Source: Actinomarinicola tropica
Lineage (GTDB): Bacteria; Actinomycetota; Acidimicrobiia; Acidimicrobiales; SKKL01
Reading direction: 5' to 3'
Assembly (NCBI RefSeq): GCF_009650215.1
Contig: NZ_CP045851.1
Coordinates: 1,403,189-1,467,188 of the forward strand
Length of the DNA stretch: 64,000 bases
How positions within the stretch are numbered: the stretch's first letter is position 1; the number at the start of each line of letters is the position of its first letter. Shown in pieces: positions 45,219 through 53,767 of the stretch. The notes beneath the pieces are model-generated. The model was not told where the DNA came from. It saw only the letters and a list, made by a program, of their open reading frames with translations, and did no database searches. Both the position numbers and the translations under genes were made by a program.

Positions 45219-45224
45219 TACCGT
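45219..45224 (+). promoter_or_regulatory. Candidate leaderless -10 of the DUF4097-cyclase pair
   Basis: TACCGT seven bases before GTG 45232; a purine-rich run (GGGAGGGGGAGGAG) lies just upstream of it, too far from the start for ribosome binding. Confidence 0.4.
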
Positions 45225-45231
45225 CCCCCTC

Positions 45232-45948
45232 GTGGGGGTCGAGAGCAGCGGAGAGGCGACCGTCGCCCGATCGGTCCGCATCTCGACGCGGTCGGGCCGC
45301 ATCGAGGTGGTGGCCGAGGCGCGCGACGACGTGGTGGTCGAGGGCGGCGCGGTCGATCCCGGCGACGCCCCCGACGGCGGGCCTGCGCAGCTCACGGTCA
45401 CCGGTGGGCACGACGCGGTGCGGGCCCGGGTGCCGACGGGGACCGACGTCGTGGTCGGCACCCGCTCGGGGCGGGTCGCGCTCACCGGCGAGCTCGGCGC
45501 GGTCGCCGTCACCACGGTCAGCGGCCGGGTGACGGTGCAATCGGCGCGGCGGGCCTCGGTCCGCACGGTGAGCGCCCGGGTCGAGGTCGAGATCTGCGAG
45601 GGAGAGGCGCGGGTCGACACCGTCAGCGGTCGCGTCGCCGTCGGGCGCGCCGGGTCGATCAAGGTCGCGACGAAGACCGGGCGCGTCCGGGTCGAGGCGG
45701 TCGACGGGGAGGTGCGGGCCCGATCCGTGGCCGGGCGGGTGACGATCGGCTACGTCGGCTCGACACCGCCCGACGTGAAGCTGGAGACCGTGAGCGGGCG
45801 CATCGAGCTCGAGGTGCCCGCCGGTGCCGCGCCCGTCCAGCGGTTCGCGTCGCGCTCCGGATCGATCCGGTCGACCGTCCCCCATGGCGAGACGGGGACG
45901 ATCGCGGCCCGCACGCTGAGCGGGGCGATCCGCGTCCGGGAGGCCTAG
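45232..45948 (+). CDS. DUF4097-like beta-helix protein without signal peptide
   Basis: 238 residues made almost wholly of short beta-strand repeats of the type TVSGRVTV, TVSARVEVE, TVSGRVAVG, TKTGRVRVE, SVAGRVTIG, TVSGRIELE and TLSGAIRV, spaced by 19-25 residues, as in DUF4097 putative adhesins and bactofilin-like solenoids. No signal peptide or membrane segment, so cytoplasmic if the start is right. One base... no gap: the cyclase GTG follows the TAG stop directly. Function unknown; could form a polymer or scaffold. Confidence 0.75.
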   Translation: MGVESSGEATVARSVRISTRSGRIEVVAEARDDVVVEGGAVDPGDAPDGGPAQLTVTGGHDAVRARVPTGTDVVVGTRSGRVALTGELGAVAVTTVSGRVTVQSARRASVRTVSARVEVEICEGEARVDTVSGRVAVGRAGSIKVATKTGRVRVEAVDGEVRARSVAGRVTIGYVGSTPPDVKLETVSGRIELEVPAGAAPVQRFASRSGSIRSTVPHGETGTIAARTLSGAIRVREA

Positions 45949-46527
45949 GTGGCGGTCGACGTGGCCGCCGACGCCGTCGTCGGCACGGTGGTGTTCACCG
46001 ACATCGTCGGCTTCACCGCGTTCACCGCCGACGAGGGCGACGACCGTGCGCTCGAGCTGCTGGCGGTCCAGGAGCGGGCGGTGGAGCGGCTGCTCCCGGA
46101 CGGGGCCCGGGTCGTCAAGGAGCTGGGGGACGGCCTCATGCTGTGGTTCCCCGACCCGGTCGGCGCGATCACCACCGCGCTGGCGCTGCACGCCACGCTC
46201 GCCGACCACGACCTCGACGGCTTCCCGCTGTGGATCCGTGCCGGTGCCCACCACGGCACGCAGCGACGGCGCCGCGACGACCTCCTCGGCCACGACGTCA
46301 ACGTCGCGGCCCGCATCGTCGACCTGGCCGGCCCCGGTGAGCTGCTCGTCTCGGAGGCCACCCGGCGCGCCATCGGTGGCGGGCTCGTCGACGTGGAGTT
46401 CCGGGAGGTCGGGCCGGTGTTCGTCAAGGGCCTCGCGGACCCGGTCTGGATCCACCACGTCGAGCCCCTCGACGACACGACTGTCGTCCCCGCGGACCCA
46501 CCCGCTGCGCCGGAGGGGGCCAGGTAG
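45949..46527 (+). CDS. Minimal class III adenylate cyclase
   Basis: 192 residues, a bare catalytic domain. Metal Asp in VFTDIVGFTAFT and in ELGDGLMLWF; adenine-selecting Lys in VVKELGDG and Asp in GHDVN; transition-state Asn and Arg in DVNVAARIVD. All catalytic residues are therefore present, which predicts cAMP synthesis as a homodimer. No HAMP, receiver or membrane part. It begins at the base after the DUF4097-like stop. Its TAG stop doubles as the start of the rimO -10 hexamer. Confidence 0.85.
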   Translation: MAVDVAADAVVGTVVFTDIVGFTAFTADEGDDRALELLAVQERAVERLLPDGARVVKELGDGLMLWFPDPVGAITTALALHATLADHDLDGFPLWIRAGAHHGTQRRRRDDLLGHDVNVAARIVDLAGPGELLVSEATRRAIGGGLVDVEFREVGPVFVKGLADPVWIHHVEPLDDTTVVPADPPAAPEGAR

Positions 46528-46530
46528 GCT
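46525..46530 (+). promoter_or_regulatory. Candidate leaderless -10 of rimO
   Basis: TAGGCT nine bases before the rimO ATG; its first three bases are the cyclase stop codon. Confidence 0.45.
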
Positions 46531-46539
46531 GTCGGGGCC

Positions 46540-47796
46540 ATGCCCCGCCGCTACTGGGTCGAGACGCTCGGCTGCCCCAAGAACCAGGTCGATTCGGACA
46601 AGCTCGTCGGGACGCTCCTCGCCGACGGCATGGTGCCGGCCGACTCGCCCGATGCCGCCGACCTCGTCGTCGTCAACACCTGCGCGTTCATCGAGGACGC
46701 CCGCCAGGAGTCGATCGACACGGTGCTGGCCCTGTCCGACGCACGTCGCGACGGCGCCGAGCTGGTGGTCACCGGGTGCATGGCCGAGCGCTACGGCGAC
46801 GAGCTCGCCGACGCGCTGCCCGAGGTCGACGCCGTCGCGGGGTTCGGCGTGCCCGTCACCCTCGGTCCCACCCGACGAGTCCCCGAGCTCGACCTGCTCA
46901 ACCTGCCCCGCCCGGCCTCCGCCGTGCCGTGGGCGTACGTGAAGGTCGCCGAGGGCTGCGACCGGGCCTGCGGGTTCTGCGCCATCCCCACGTTCCGGGG
47001 TCCCCAGCGGTCCCGCTCGATCGAGTCGATCCTCGCCGAGGTCGACCAGCTCGGCGTGCAGGAGGTCGTCCTCGTCGCCCAGGACCTCGCCGCCTTCGGC
47101 CGGGACCAGGGCGTCGGCGAGCGGGCCATCGTGCCGCTCGTCGAGGCCGTGTCCGCACGGGCGGCGCGGGTCCGGCTGCTCTACCTCTACCCGTCCGACC
47201 TCACCGACCAGCTGGTCGACGCCATCTGCGCCACCGGCGTGCCCTACTTCGACCTCAGCCTCCAGCACGTGTCGCGCCCGCTCCTGCGGAGGATGCGCCG
47301 CTGGGGCGACGGCGACCGCTTCCTCGACCGCATCCACGCCATCCGCGGGCGTGAGCCCGACGCCGCCTTCCGCTCCAACTTCATCGTCGGGTACCCGGGC
47401 GAGACCGAGGACGACCACGATGCGCTGCTGCGCTTCGTCGAGGCGGCCCAGCTCGACTGGTGCGGGTTCTTCTCCTACTCCCCGGAGGCCGGCACCTACG
47501 CCGCCGACCTCGACGGCCAGGTCGCGCCGGGGCTCGTGGCCGAGCGCCTCGCCGAGCTGTCCGAGCTGCAGGACGCCATCACCGCGCAGCGTCGGTCGGC
47601 GCTGATCGGCCGCACCGTCGAGGTCCTGGTGGACGAGCCGGGCGTCGGCCGCACCCACCGCGAGGCGCCCGAGATCGACGGCATCGTCACGGTGCCCACC
47701 GACCTCGTGCCGGGCGCGTTCCACACCGTCGAGGTCGTCGATTCGCTCGGCCCCGACCTCGAGGCGGTCGCCGCCACGATCGGGGCGCCGCGGTGA
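46540..47796 (+). CDS. rimO: Ribosomal protein S12 methylthiotransferase RimO
   Basis: 418 residues; radical SAM enzyme that methylthiolates Asp of S12. N-terminal UPF0004 cysteines in ETLGCPKNQVDSD, VVNTCAFIEDA and VTGCMAERYG; radical SAM motif CDRACGFCAIPTFRG; C-terminal TRAM domain (about 350-418). GCPKNxVDS separates RimO from MiaB. Its stop overlaps the pgsA GTG. Confidence 0.95.
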   Translation: MPRRYWVETLGCPKNQVDSDKLVGTLLADGMVPADSPDAADLVVVNTCAFIEDARQESIDTVLALSDARRDGAELVVTGCMAERYGDELADALPEVDAVAGFGVPVTLGPTRRVPELDLLNLPRPASAVPWAYVKVAEGCDRACGFCAIPTFRGPQRSRSIESILAEVDQLGVQEVVLVAQDLAAFGRDQGVGERAIVPLVEAVSARAARVRLLYLYPSDLTDQLVDAICATGVPYFDLSLQHVSRPLLRRMRRWGDGDRFLDRIHAIRGREPDAAFRSNFIVGYPGETEDDHDALLRFVEAAQLDWCGFFSYSPEAGTYAADLDGQVAPGLVAERLAELSELQDAITAQRRSALIGRTVEVLVDEPGVGRTHREAPEIDGIVTVPTDLVPGAFHTVEVVDSLGPDLEAVAATIGAPR

Positions 47797-48368
47797 CCGA
47801 CACCGCCTTCGGCCCGAGCGCGCTCGCCACCCCGGCGAACTACGTGACGATCGCCCGCTTGCTCCTCTCGCCCCTGCTCTTCGTGGCCATCGCCGACGGC
47901 GGCGCAGGGTGGCTGATCTTCGCCGTCTGGACCGCCCTCTGCCTCACCGACGGGGTGGACGGCTACCTCGCCCGGCGCCACGGCACCACGCGCTCCGGGG
48001 CATTCCTCGACCCGCTCGCCGACAAGGTGCTGGTTCTCGGCGCTCTCGTCGCCCTCGTGGCCATCGAGCGCTTCACGTGGCTGCCCGTGCTCCTCATCGC
48101 CGCCCGCGAGGTCGCGATCAGCATGTACCGCTCGTACTGGGCCCGCCGAGGCGTCTCGATCCCCGCGCGTCGCAGCGCCAAGCTGAAGACCGTCACCCAG
48201 CAGTTCGCCGTGGCGTTCGCGCTCCTCCCGCCGATCGCCGACGACCCGGCCTGGGTCGCCGACACCACCCTGTGGGCCGCGGTGGGGCTCACGCTGGGGA
48301 CGGGCGCGCAGTACCTCTACGACGGGTCCCGGGCGGCGGCCCCGGCCGGCGCGCCGCCGTCGGTCTGA
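47793..48368 (+). CDS. pgsA: CDP-diacylglycerol-glycerol-3-phosphate 3-phosphatidyltransferase
   Basis: 191 residues with about four to five membrane segments. CDP-alcohol transferase motif in TDGVDGYLARRHGTTRSG plus AFLDPLADK: the stretch between AR and G is seven residues rather than the eight of E. coli PgsA. N-terminal TPANYVTIARLLLSPLLF is typical of PgsA. GTG overlaps the rimO stop. Makes phosphatidylglycerol phosphate; a related phosphatidyltransferase role cannot be excluded. Confidence 0.9.
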   Translation: MTDTAFGPSALATPANYVTIARLLLSPLLFVAIADGGAGWLIFAVWTALCLTDGVDGYLARRHGTTRSGAFLDPLADKVLVLGALVALVAIERFTWLPVLLIAAREVAISMYRSYWARRGVSIPARRSAKLKTVTQQFAVAFALLPPIADDPAWVADTTLWAAVGLTLGTGAQYLYDGSRAAAPAGAPPSV

Positions 48369-48371
48369 GCC

Positions 48372-50888
48372 TCACGCGTCGCCCGACGCCGTGCCTCTGT
48401 GGCGCGTGCGGATCCGGTCGAGCTGCTCGGCGACGACCTCGTCCGACAGTCGGCTCGGGGCGTCGGTGCGGTAGCGGCAGGCGACGGCCGGCAGCTCGAG
48501 CGGCGGCCGGTCGCTGGTGAGGCGCAGCAGCAGGTCCCAGTCCTCCGCGTAGGTGAGCGTCTCGTCGAAGCGGGCCTCGGGAAGCCCCGCCCGGTGGGCG
48601 ATCGCGCCGATGTCGGTGATCATGCCCTCCTCGAGGGTCGCCCGGTCGTACGCCGCGAACTGCAACCACGGCCAGCCCCGACCGGGGAGCCCGTGGACGC
48701 GGTCGTGGTCGTCGATGAGCCGCGCCCCGTAGAGCACCTGGGCATCGGGGTGGGACTCGAAGGCCCCGACGACGGCGTGGAGCCACTCGGGGTCGAGCTC
48801 GTTGTCGTCGTCGAGGTAGGCGACGATCTCTCCGGTTGCGGCCGCCAGGCCGACGTTGCGGGCCCCCGACAAGCCGGGCTCCGGGTGGTGCACCACGTGG
48901 ATCCGGTGGTCGGGGAGCTCGGCGAGCGCGGCGCGCGTCGCGCCGCCGCCGTCGTCGCCGTTGTCGACCACGACCAGCTCCCAGTGCGGGTAGCGCTGGG
49001 CGCACACCGAGCGGACCGCCCGGGGGAGGACCTCGGGACGGTGGCGGGTGGCCAGGATCACCGAGACGAGCGCACCGGACGCCGGGACCGGCTCCGCGGC
49101 CAGCCAGTGCATCGTGCGCCAGACCAGCGACTCCCGCTCGAGCTGGGCGACCCGCTCGTCGAGGCCGGCCACCGCGATCGCCGACCTGCCCGGAGCCGCC
49201 TCCACCTCCGGCACCTCGGCGCCCGGCTCGGGGCTCGCGGGGCGGGGCCGTCGGGCCAGTCGCTGCGACGCCAGGGCGCCGGAGCGCGCCGCGACCGACG
49301 GGACGAGGTCGTCGCGCGGGCTGCCGTCGACGTCGCCGAGGCGGTGGCCGAGCGCAGCGGCGACCGTCGGCGCCACCTCGTGGGACAGGAGCGGCCGGTC
49401 GCGGTGGCCGGGGGAGATGCCCGGGCCGGTCGCGAGGAAGAGCCCTCGCTCGTGGTGGTCGCCGGTGCGCCAGTGCTCGTAGGGCACGACGACGGTGCCG
49501 ATCGTCGGCGACCACACCCGCTCCAGGAGGGAGCTGCGGTTCCACTCGACCAGCAGGTCGGGGAAGTCGTCCACCTCCTGGCGAGGGAACACGTCGTCGG
49601 TCCGCACGACGTCGAGGACGGCGGGCTCGCCGGTGTCGACGTCGACGAGCTCGAGCAGGTCGGCACGGAGCCGCTCGAGGACCCGGTCGAGCTCGCGACC
49701 CGGCGCGACCCGTCCGTGGCGCTCCCGTCCCAGGAGGTTCACGCGCACGCCCCCGGCGGGGGAGTTGTTCGGGACGTCGTAGAACGTGCGGCCCGCCCGG
49801 CCGACGGCGTCGAGGTCGGGGTTCGGCGCGGGAGGGGCCGAGCTGATGCGGCGACGGACGAGGGGCGCCAGGTGCGGGGTGACGCGTCGCTCGAGCGCCA
49901 GCGGGAGCCGACCGATCGTCATCCCGGCGAGGCGCGTGCGGCGGCCGACCGGTGCGGCGCCGCGGTGGGCCAGGTCGAGGCGCCACAGGATGTGGTCGAG
50001 CATGTGGGTGCCGTCGAAGTGGGGGCCCATCCCGTGGGTGAGGTGGACGTAGACGGTGGTGTCGTCGTCGACCCGTTCGAGGTGGGCGCCGAGCCCCTCG
50101 TCGAGCAGCTCGTAGACCGCGACGAGCGGGTCGCCGAGCAGCTCGGCACGCGTGGGGTCGTGCCACGGGTGGCCGGGGTCGTGCACGTGCCAGAACTGGT
50201 GGCCGACGCAGTGCGACTCCCCGTAGACCGTGAGGAACCACGACCAGTCGCCTTGGTCGAGGAGGTGGAGCGACGCCGCCGTCTTCCGTCGGATGCCCTC
50301 CTTCAGGTCCTCGAACAAGGCGAGGTCCTCGCCCGGGGTGCGGTGCAGGCCGGCGCGGTGGTGGTAGTCGCACGCCGCGAACGCGGGTGTCCCGCCGGGG
50401 CCGGGGGAGGTGCCGACCGGGTGGGGTCCGAACCGCTCGGAGAGCTGCCCGACCAGCTCGGGCGGGTGGGACTGGGTGGCGAAGTGCCGGTCGTGGCACC
50501 CCCACTCGGCGACGAGGACGCCGTCGAGGTCCGGCGTCGGGAAGATGTGCGGTGCATCGATGACCGCGACGCGGTGGCCCGCACCGCTGAGGGCGTCCCA
50601 GACGCGCGTGCCGACCGTGTCACGAGGGGTCGTGTCCCGCCACTCGTAGGTGTGCCGGTCCACCTTGGCCCAGCAGTAGTACTCGTGGTTGGTCGGGAGG
50701 CGACCGGTGAACATCGACGTCCAGTGCGCCCCCACGTAGACGCCGCGCGGCCCGACGGTGTCGACGACCGCGCCACGCTCGAGGAGCGACGCCAGGTGCG
50801 GCATCCGCCCCTCCTCGGCCAGGCGGCGGGCGATGTCCGCGTCGCAGGCGTCGAACGCGACGTGGAGGAGGCGCGCGGGGGCTGTCAT
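48372..50888 (-). CDS. Alkaline-phosphatase-superfamily domain fused to GT2 glycosyltransferase
   Basis: 838 residues, no signal peptide or membrane segment. The N-terminal 550 residues resemble type I phosphodiesterase/sulfatase-like enzymes: LLHVAFDACDADIARRL, GRMPHLASLLERGAV, a nucleophile region GAHWTSMFTGRLPTNHE, SHCVGHQFWH, LTHGMGPHFDGTHML (where SDHG is usual) and a C-terminal SHEVAPTVAAALG. A linker of about 60 residues leads to a GT2 domain (about 595-838): VSVILATRHRPEVLPRAV, VVVDNGDDGG, ARNVGLAAATGEIVAYLDDD and AEDWDLLLRL. ATG 50888 is preceded by TAGCGT. It interrupts the usual pgsA-cinA neighbourhood. Role unknown; perhaps synthesis or trimming of a surface glycan. Confidence 0.78.
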   Translation of the reverse strand: MTAPARLLHVAFDACDADIARRLAEEGRMPHLASLLERGAVVDTVGPRGVYVGAHWTSMFTGRLPTNHEYYCWAKVDRHTYEWRDTTPRDTVGTRVWDALSGAGHRVAVIDAPHIFPTPDLDGVLVAEWGCHDRHFATQSHPPELVGQLSERFGPHPVGTSPGPGGTPAFAACDYHHRAGLHRTPGEDLALFEDLKEGIRRKTAASLHLLDQGDWSWFLTVYGESHCVGHQFWHVHDPGHPWHDPTRAELLGDPLVAVYELLDEGLGAHLERVDDDTTVYVHLTHGMGPHFDGTHMLDHILWRLDLAHRGAAPVGRRTRLAGMTIGRLPLALERRVTPHLAPLVRRRISSAPPAPNPDLDAVGRAGRTFYDVPNNSPAGGVRVNLLGRERHGRVAPGRELDRVLERLRADLLELVDVDTGEPAVLDVVRTDDVFPRQEVDDFPDLLVEWNRSSLLERVWSPTIGTVVVPYEHWRTGDHHERGLFLATGPGISPGHRDRPLLSHEVAPTVAAALGHRLGDVDGSPRDDLVPSVAARSGALASQRLARRPRPASPEPGAEVPEVEAAPGRSAIAVAGLDERVAQLERESLVWRTMHWLAAEPVPASGALVSVILATRHRPEVLPRAVRSVCAQRYPHWELVVVDNGDDGGGATRAALAELPDHRIHVVHHPEPGLSGARNVGLAAATGEIVAYLDDDNELDPEWLHAVVGAFESHPDAQVLYGARLIDDHDRVHGLPGRGWPWLQFAAYDRATLEEGMITDIGAIAHRAGLPEARFDETLTYAEDWDLLLRLTSDRPPLELPAVACRYRTDAPSRLSDEVVAEQLDRIRTRHRGTASGDA

Positions 50889-50896
50889 GCGCCGGG

Positions 50897-50912
50897 ACGC
50901 TACCGGTAGCCT
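50897..50912. promoter_or_regulatory. Two overlapping divergent -10 elements in one palindrome
   Basis: The perfect 12-base palindrome GCTACCGGTAGC (50899-50910) carries TAGCCT (50907-50912, +), eight bases before the cinA ATG, and on the other strand TAGCGT (complement of 50897-50902), eight bases before the fusion-gene ATG. The two starts are 32 bases apart, so polymerase binding for one should exclude the other. Inference from sequence only. Confidence 0.55.
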
Positions 50913-50920
50913 CGCCCGCC

Positions 50921-52177
50921 ATGCGCTGCGAAGTCGTCGCCGTCGGGACGGAGCTGCTCCTCGGGCAGATCGTCGACACCAACTCGTCCTGGATCGGTGA
51001 GCAGCTGGCCCTGGCCGGCATCGACAGCCACTTCCAGACCAAGGTGGGCGACAACCGCGACCGGATCGCCAGCAGCCTGCGGCAGGCACTCGAGCGCAGC
51101 GACGCCGTCGTGGTGTGCGGTGGCCTCGGCCCGACGCAGGACGACATCACCCGCGACGTCATCGCCGAGGTGATGGGCGTCGAGCTCCTCCACGACGAGG
51201 CCATCGAGGCGCGCATCCGGGCGATGTTCGGCTCGCGGGGACGGGCGATGTCGGCGAACAACCTCCGCCAGGCACAGGTGCCGGCGGGTGCGACCACCAT
51301 CCCGCAGATGCCCGGCACCGCGCCGGGGCTCGTGTGCCCCATGCCGCCGGGCCACGCGCACGAGGGCAAGGTCATCTACGCCGTCCCCGGCGTCCCCGCC
51401 GAGATGCGGGAGATGGTGGCGGGCACGGTCGTCCCCGACCTGCAGCGCCGTGCTGGGGTCACGTCGGTGATCGCCAGCCGCACCCTGCGGACGTGGGGCC
51501 AGTCCGAGTCCGGCCTCGCCGAGATGCTGCACGACGAGATCGAGCGGCTCGACCGCGAGCCCGGCGCCACGATCGCCTTCCTGGCGAGCGGCATCGAGGG
51601 GATCAAGGTCCGCCTCACGGCGAAGGCGGCCACCGCCGCGGAGGCCGAGGAGGTCATCGCCGCCGAGGAGGCCGTCGTCCGGTCGATCATCGGCGACATC
51701 GTCTTCGGGGTCGACGACGAGACGATGGAGCACGCCGTCGTGTCGCTGCTCGCCGAGCAGGGCCTCACGCTCGCGGTCGCGGAGTCGGTCACCGGCGGTC
51801 TCATCGGCTCCCGCATCACCAACGTGCCCGGCGCGTCGAAGGTGTTCCGAGGGGGCGTCGTCGCCTACGCCTCCGACGTGAAGTTCTCGGTGCTCGGCGT
51901 GCCCGAGGGCCCGGTCGTCACCGAGGAGTGCGCTCGGGCCATGGCCGACGGCGTGCGCAAGGTCCTCGGCGCCGACGTGGGGCTCGGCGTCACGGGCGTG
52001 GCCGGGCCCGACGCGCAGGAGGACCTGCCCCCGGGCACGGTGTTCTTCGGCCTCGCCATCGGCGACCGCGTGGAGTCGCGACCGGTGCGCATGCCGGGCG
52101 ATCGGGAGCGCATCCGGGCGTTCTCCACCATCGGGCTCCTCAACTGGCTGCGCCGCCGCCTGCTCGACCTGGAGTAG
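50921..52177 (+). CDS. cinA: CinA-family protein (competence/damage-inducible; NMN deamidase domain)
   Basis: 418 residues. N-terminal MoCF-like COG1058 domain (VVAVGTELLLGQIVDTNSSW, GGLGPTQDDITRDV, VPGVPAEMREM) and C-terminal PncC nicotinamide-nucleotide amidase domain with AVAESVTGGLIGSRITNVPG and GVTGVAGPDAQ. Recycles pyridine nucleotides in relatives. Usually follows pgsA; here the fusion gene intervenes. Confidence 0.94.
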   Translation: MRCEVVAVGTELLLGQIVDTNSSWIGEQLALAGIDSHFQTKVGDNRDRIASSLRQALERSDAVVVCGGLGPTQDDITRDVIAEVMGVELLHDEAIEARIRAMFGSRGRAMSANNLRQAQVPAGATTIPQMPGTAPGLVCPMPPGHAHEGKVIYAVPGVPAEMREMVAGTVVPDLQRRAGVTSVIASRTLRTWGQSESGLAEMLHDEIERLDREPGATIAFLASGIEGIKVRLTAKAATAAEAEEVIAAEEAVVRSIIGDIVFGVDDETMEHAVVSLLAEQGLTLAVAESVTGGLIGSRITNVPGASKVFRGGVVAYASDVKFSVLGVPEGPVVTEECARAMADGVRKVLGADVGLGVTGVAGPDAQEDLPPGTVFFGLAIGDRVESRPVRMPGDRERIRAFSTIGLLNWLRRRLLDLE

Positions 52178-52195
52178 CCGTGGCCGTCGGCTCCC

Positions 52196-52201
52196 TAGGA
52201 T
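52196..52201 (+). promoter_or_regulatory. Candidate leaderless -10 of the luciferase-like gene
   Basis: TAGGAT seven bases before ATG 52209; no Shine-Dalgarno. Confidence 0.45.
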
Positions 52202-52208
52202 CCCCGGC

Positions 52209-53117
52209 ATGCGCTTCTCCTTCTGGGTCAACAACTCGCAGGGCTGGGACGAGATCCTCGCCACGAGCCGCCACGCCGCCGCCACCGGGTGGGACGGCGT
52301 CTGGGTGGCCGACCACTTCATGCCGAACGCCGAGGACGTGTCCGGTCCGATGCACGAGGCGTGGTCGCTCGTCGCCGGCCTGGCCGCCGCGGTGGAGCGG
52401 GTGCGCATCGGCGTGCTCGTCAGCGGCAACACGTACCGCCACCCCGCGGTGCTGGCCAAGGCCGCGGCGACGGCGGACCACATCAGCGGGGGTCGCGTCG
52501 TGCTCGGCCTCGGTGCCGGGTGGCAGGAGAACGAGCACGAGCGGTACGGCATCGAGTTCTCGACCGTCGGCGGGCGCCTCGACCGCCTCGAGGAGGCTTG
52601 CGAGGTCGTCACCCGTCTCTTCACCGAGGAGCGCGTGACCTTCGCGGGGGAGCACTACCAGCTGACCGATGCGCCGCTCGAGCCCAAGCCGGTGCAGTCG
52701 CCGCTGCCGCTGCTCATCGGCGGCGGGGGCGAGAAGCGCACCATGCGGATCGCCGCCCGCTTCGCCCAGGAGTGGAACGTCTGGGGCACGCCCGACGTGC
52801 TGCGCCACAAGAACGGCGTGCTCGACGCCCACTGTCACGATGTCGGACGCGACCCCGGGGAGATCCGCCGGTCCTGCCAGGGACTGCTGTTCCTCTTCGA
52901 CAACGAGGCGAAGGCGGAGGAGATGCGCCAGCGCGACATCGGGCGCGCGGCGCTCGTCGGCACGCCGGAGCAGCTCGTCGAGGTGGTCGCCGCCTACCGC
53001 GACGCCGGGGTCGACGAGCTGATCGTTCCCGACTTCACGCTGCCCCAGGGCGCCGCCAAGCGGGAGGTCATGGACACCTTCATCGAGCAGGTCGCGGCAC
53101 CGTTCCGCGACCGCTGA
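52209..53117 (+). CDS. LLM-class F420-dependent oxidoreductase
   Basis: 302 residues, luciferase-like TIM barrel. GWDGVWVADHFMPN, TYRHPAVLAKAAATADHISG, RVVLGLGAGWQENEHERYGI and PLLIGGGGEKRTMRIAARFA are typical of the actinobacterial F420-dependent group. Substrate unknown. Genes for F420 synthesis are not in the window; cofactor choice is by family resemblance only. Confidence 0.9.
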   Translation: MRFSFWVNNSQGWDEILATSRHAAATGWDGVWVADHFMPNAEDVSGPMHEAWSLVAGLAAAVERVRIGVLVSGNTYRHPAVLAKAAATADHISGGRVVLGLGAGWQENEHERYGIEFSTVGGRLDRLEEACEVVTRLFTEERVTFAGEHYQLTDAPLEPKPVQSPLPLLIGGGGEKRTMRIAARFAQEWNVWGTPDVLRHKNGVLDAHCHDVGRDPGEIRRSCQGLLFLFDNEAKAEEMRQRDIGRAALVGTPEQLVEVVAAYRDAGVDELIVPDFTLPQGAAKREVMDTFIEQVAAPFRDR

Positions 53118-53140
53118 GCGGGCTGGCGGCCGGCCACCGC

Positions 53141-53671
53141 TCAGGCGGCGGGGTTGAGCCGCTCGAGCACCCCGCCGAGGGCCTGCAGCGGCCGCTGCTG
53201 CTCCGACAGCTGGGAGTCGGCCACCAGCGCCCCGCCGGTCAGGAGGGGGACGGTCCACTGGACGACCGCCATCCGCCGGCGGGCGCCGTCGTCGACCGAC
53301 CCGTCGGCCTCTGACGCCGCCAGGCGTCGCCCGAGCACGTCGGCGTAGAACGTCGCGGCGAGCGCCGCGCCGGTGAGGGCGGCCTTGGCCGCCGCGGTGG
53401 GTGCGACGCCGCGCTGAGCCAGGATCCGGCCCTTGTTGTCCTTCGTGACGACGAGCGCGCCGGCCGCGTAGGCGGTGACGGCGAGGGCGTTCACGACCGA
53501 CCAGCGGCGCCAGCCGGCTCGCGCCACCTGCTGCGGGCGGTCCGCGCTCGCTGCGGCGCCGTTGAGGCCGACCGCCCCCATGAGGGATCCTCCGAACCAC
53601 GTGGCGAGCCCGAGGTCGTTGAGCGTGCGCGCCACCGTGTTGCGGGTGCCGAACCGGTCGTGGCGGGACAT
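53141..53671 (-). CDS. Hypothetical membrane protein
   Basis: 176 residues, not recognised. About four hydrophobic segments (LGLATWFGGSLMGAVGL, VVNALAVTAYAAGALVV, AAKAALTGAALAATFYADVL, WTVPLLTGGALVA) with an N-terminal basic stretch. ATG 53671 has CGGAGG five bases upstream; the longer GTG 53722 start adds an unlikely Arg-rich lead. Convergent with the F420-type gene. Confidence 0.7.
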   Translation of the reverse strand: MSRHDRFGTRNTVARTLNDLGLATWFGGSLMGAVGLNGAAASADRPQQVARAGWRRWSVVNALAVTAYAAGALVVTKDNKGRILAQRGVAPTAAAKAALTGAALAATFYADVLGRRLAASEADGSVDDGARRRMAVVQWTVPLLTGGALVADSQLSEQQRPLQALGGVLERLNPAA

Positions 53672-53767
53672 GGGAGCCTCCGGGGTCGAGAGCGAGGGAC
53701 GCTCCCTACCCCGGCGCACCACGGAGGAAGCGCTCGGCGCCTGTGGCCGATGCGCTCCCCTCGGGTG

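Noticed and set aside
47950-48040. PgsA motif with seven rather than eight residues between AR and G as a sign of a different enzyme.
   Set aside because: A one-residue spacing change is likely tolerated and the operon context (rimO-pgsA) fits; kept only as a note.
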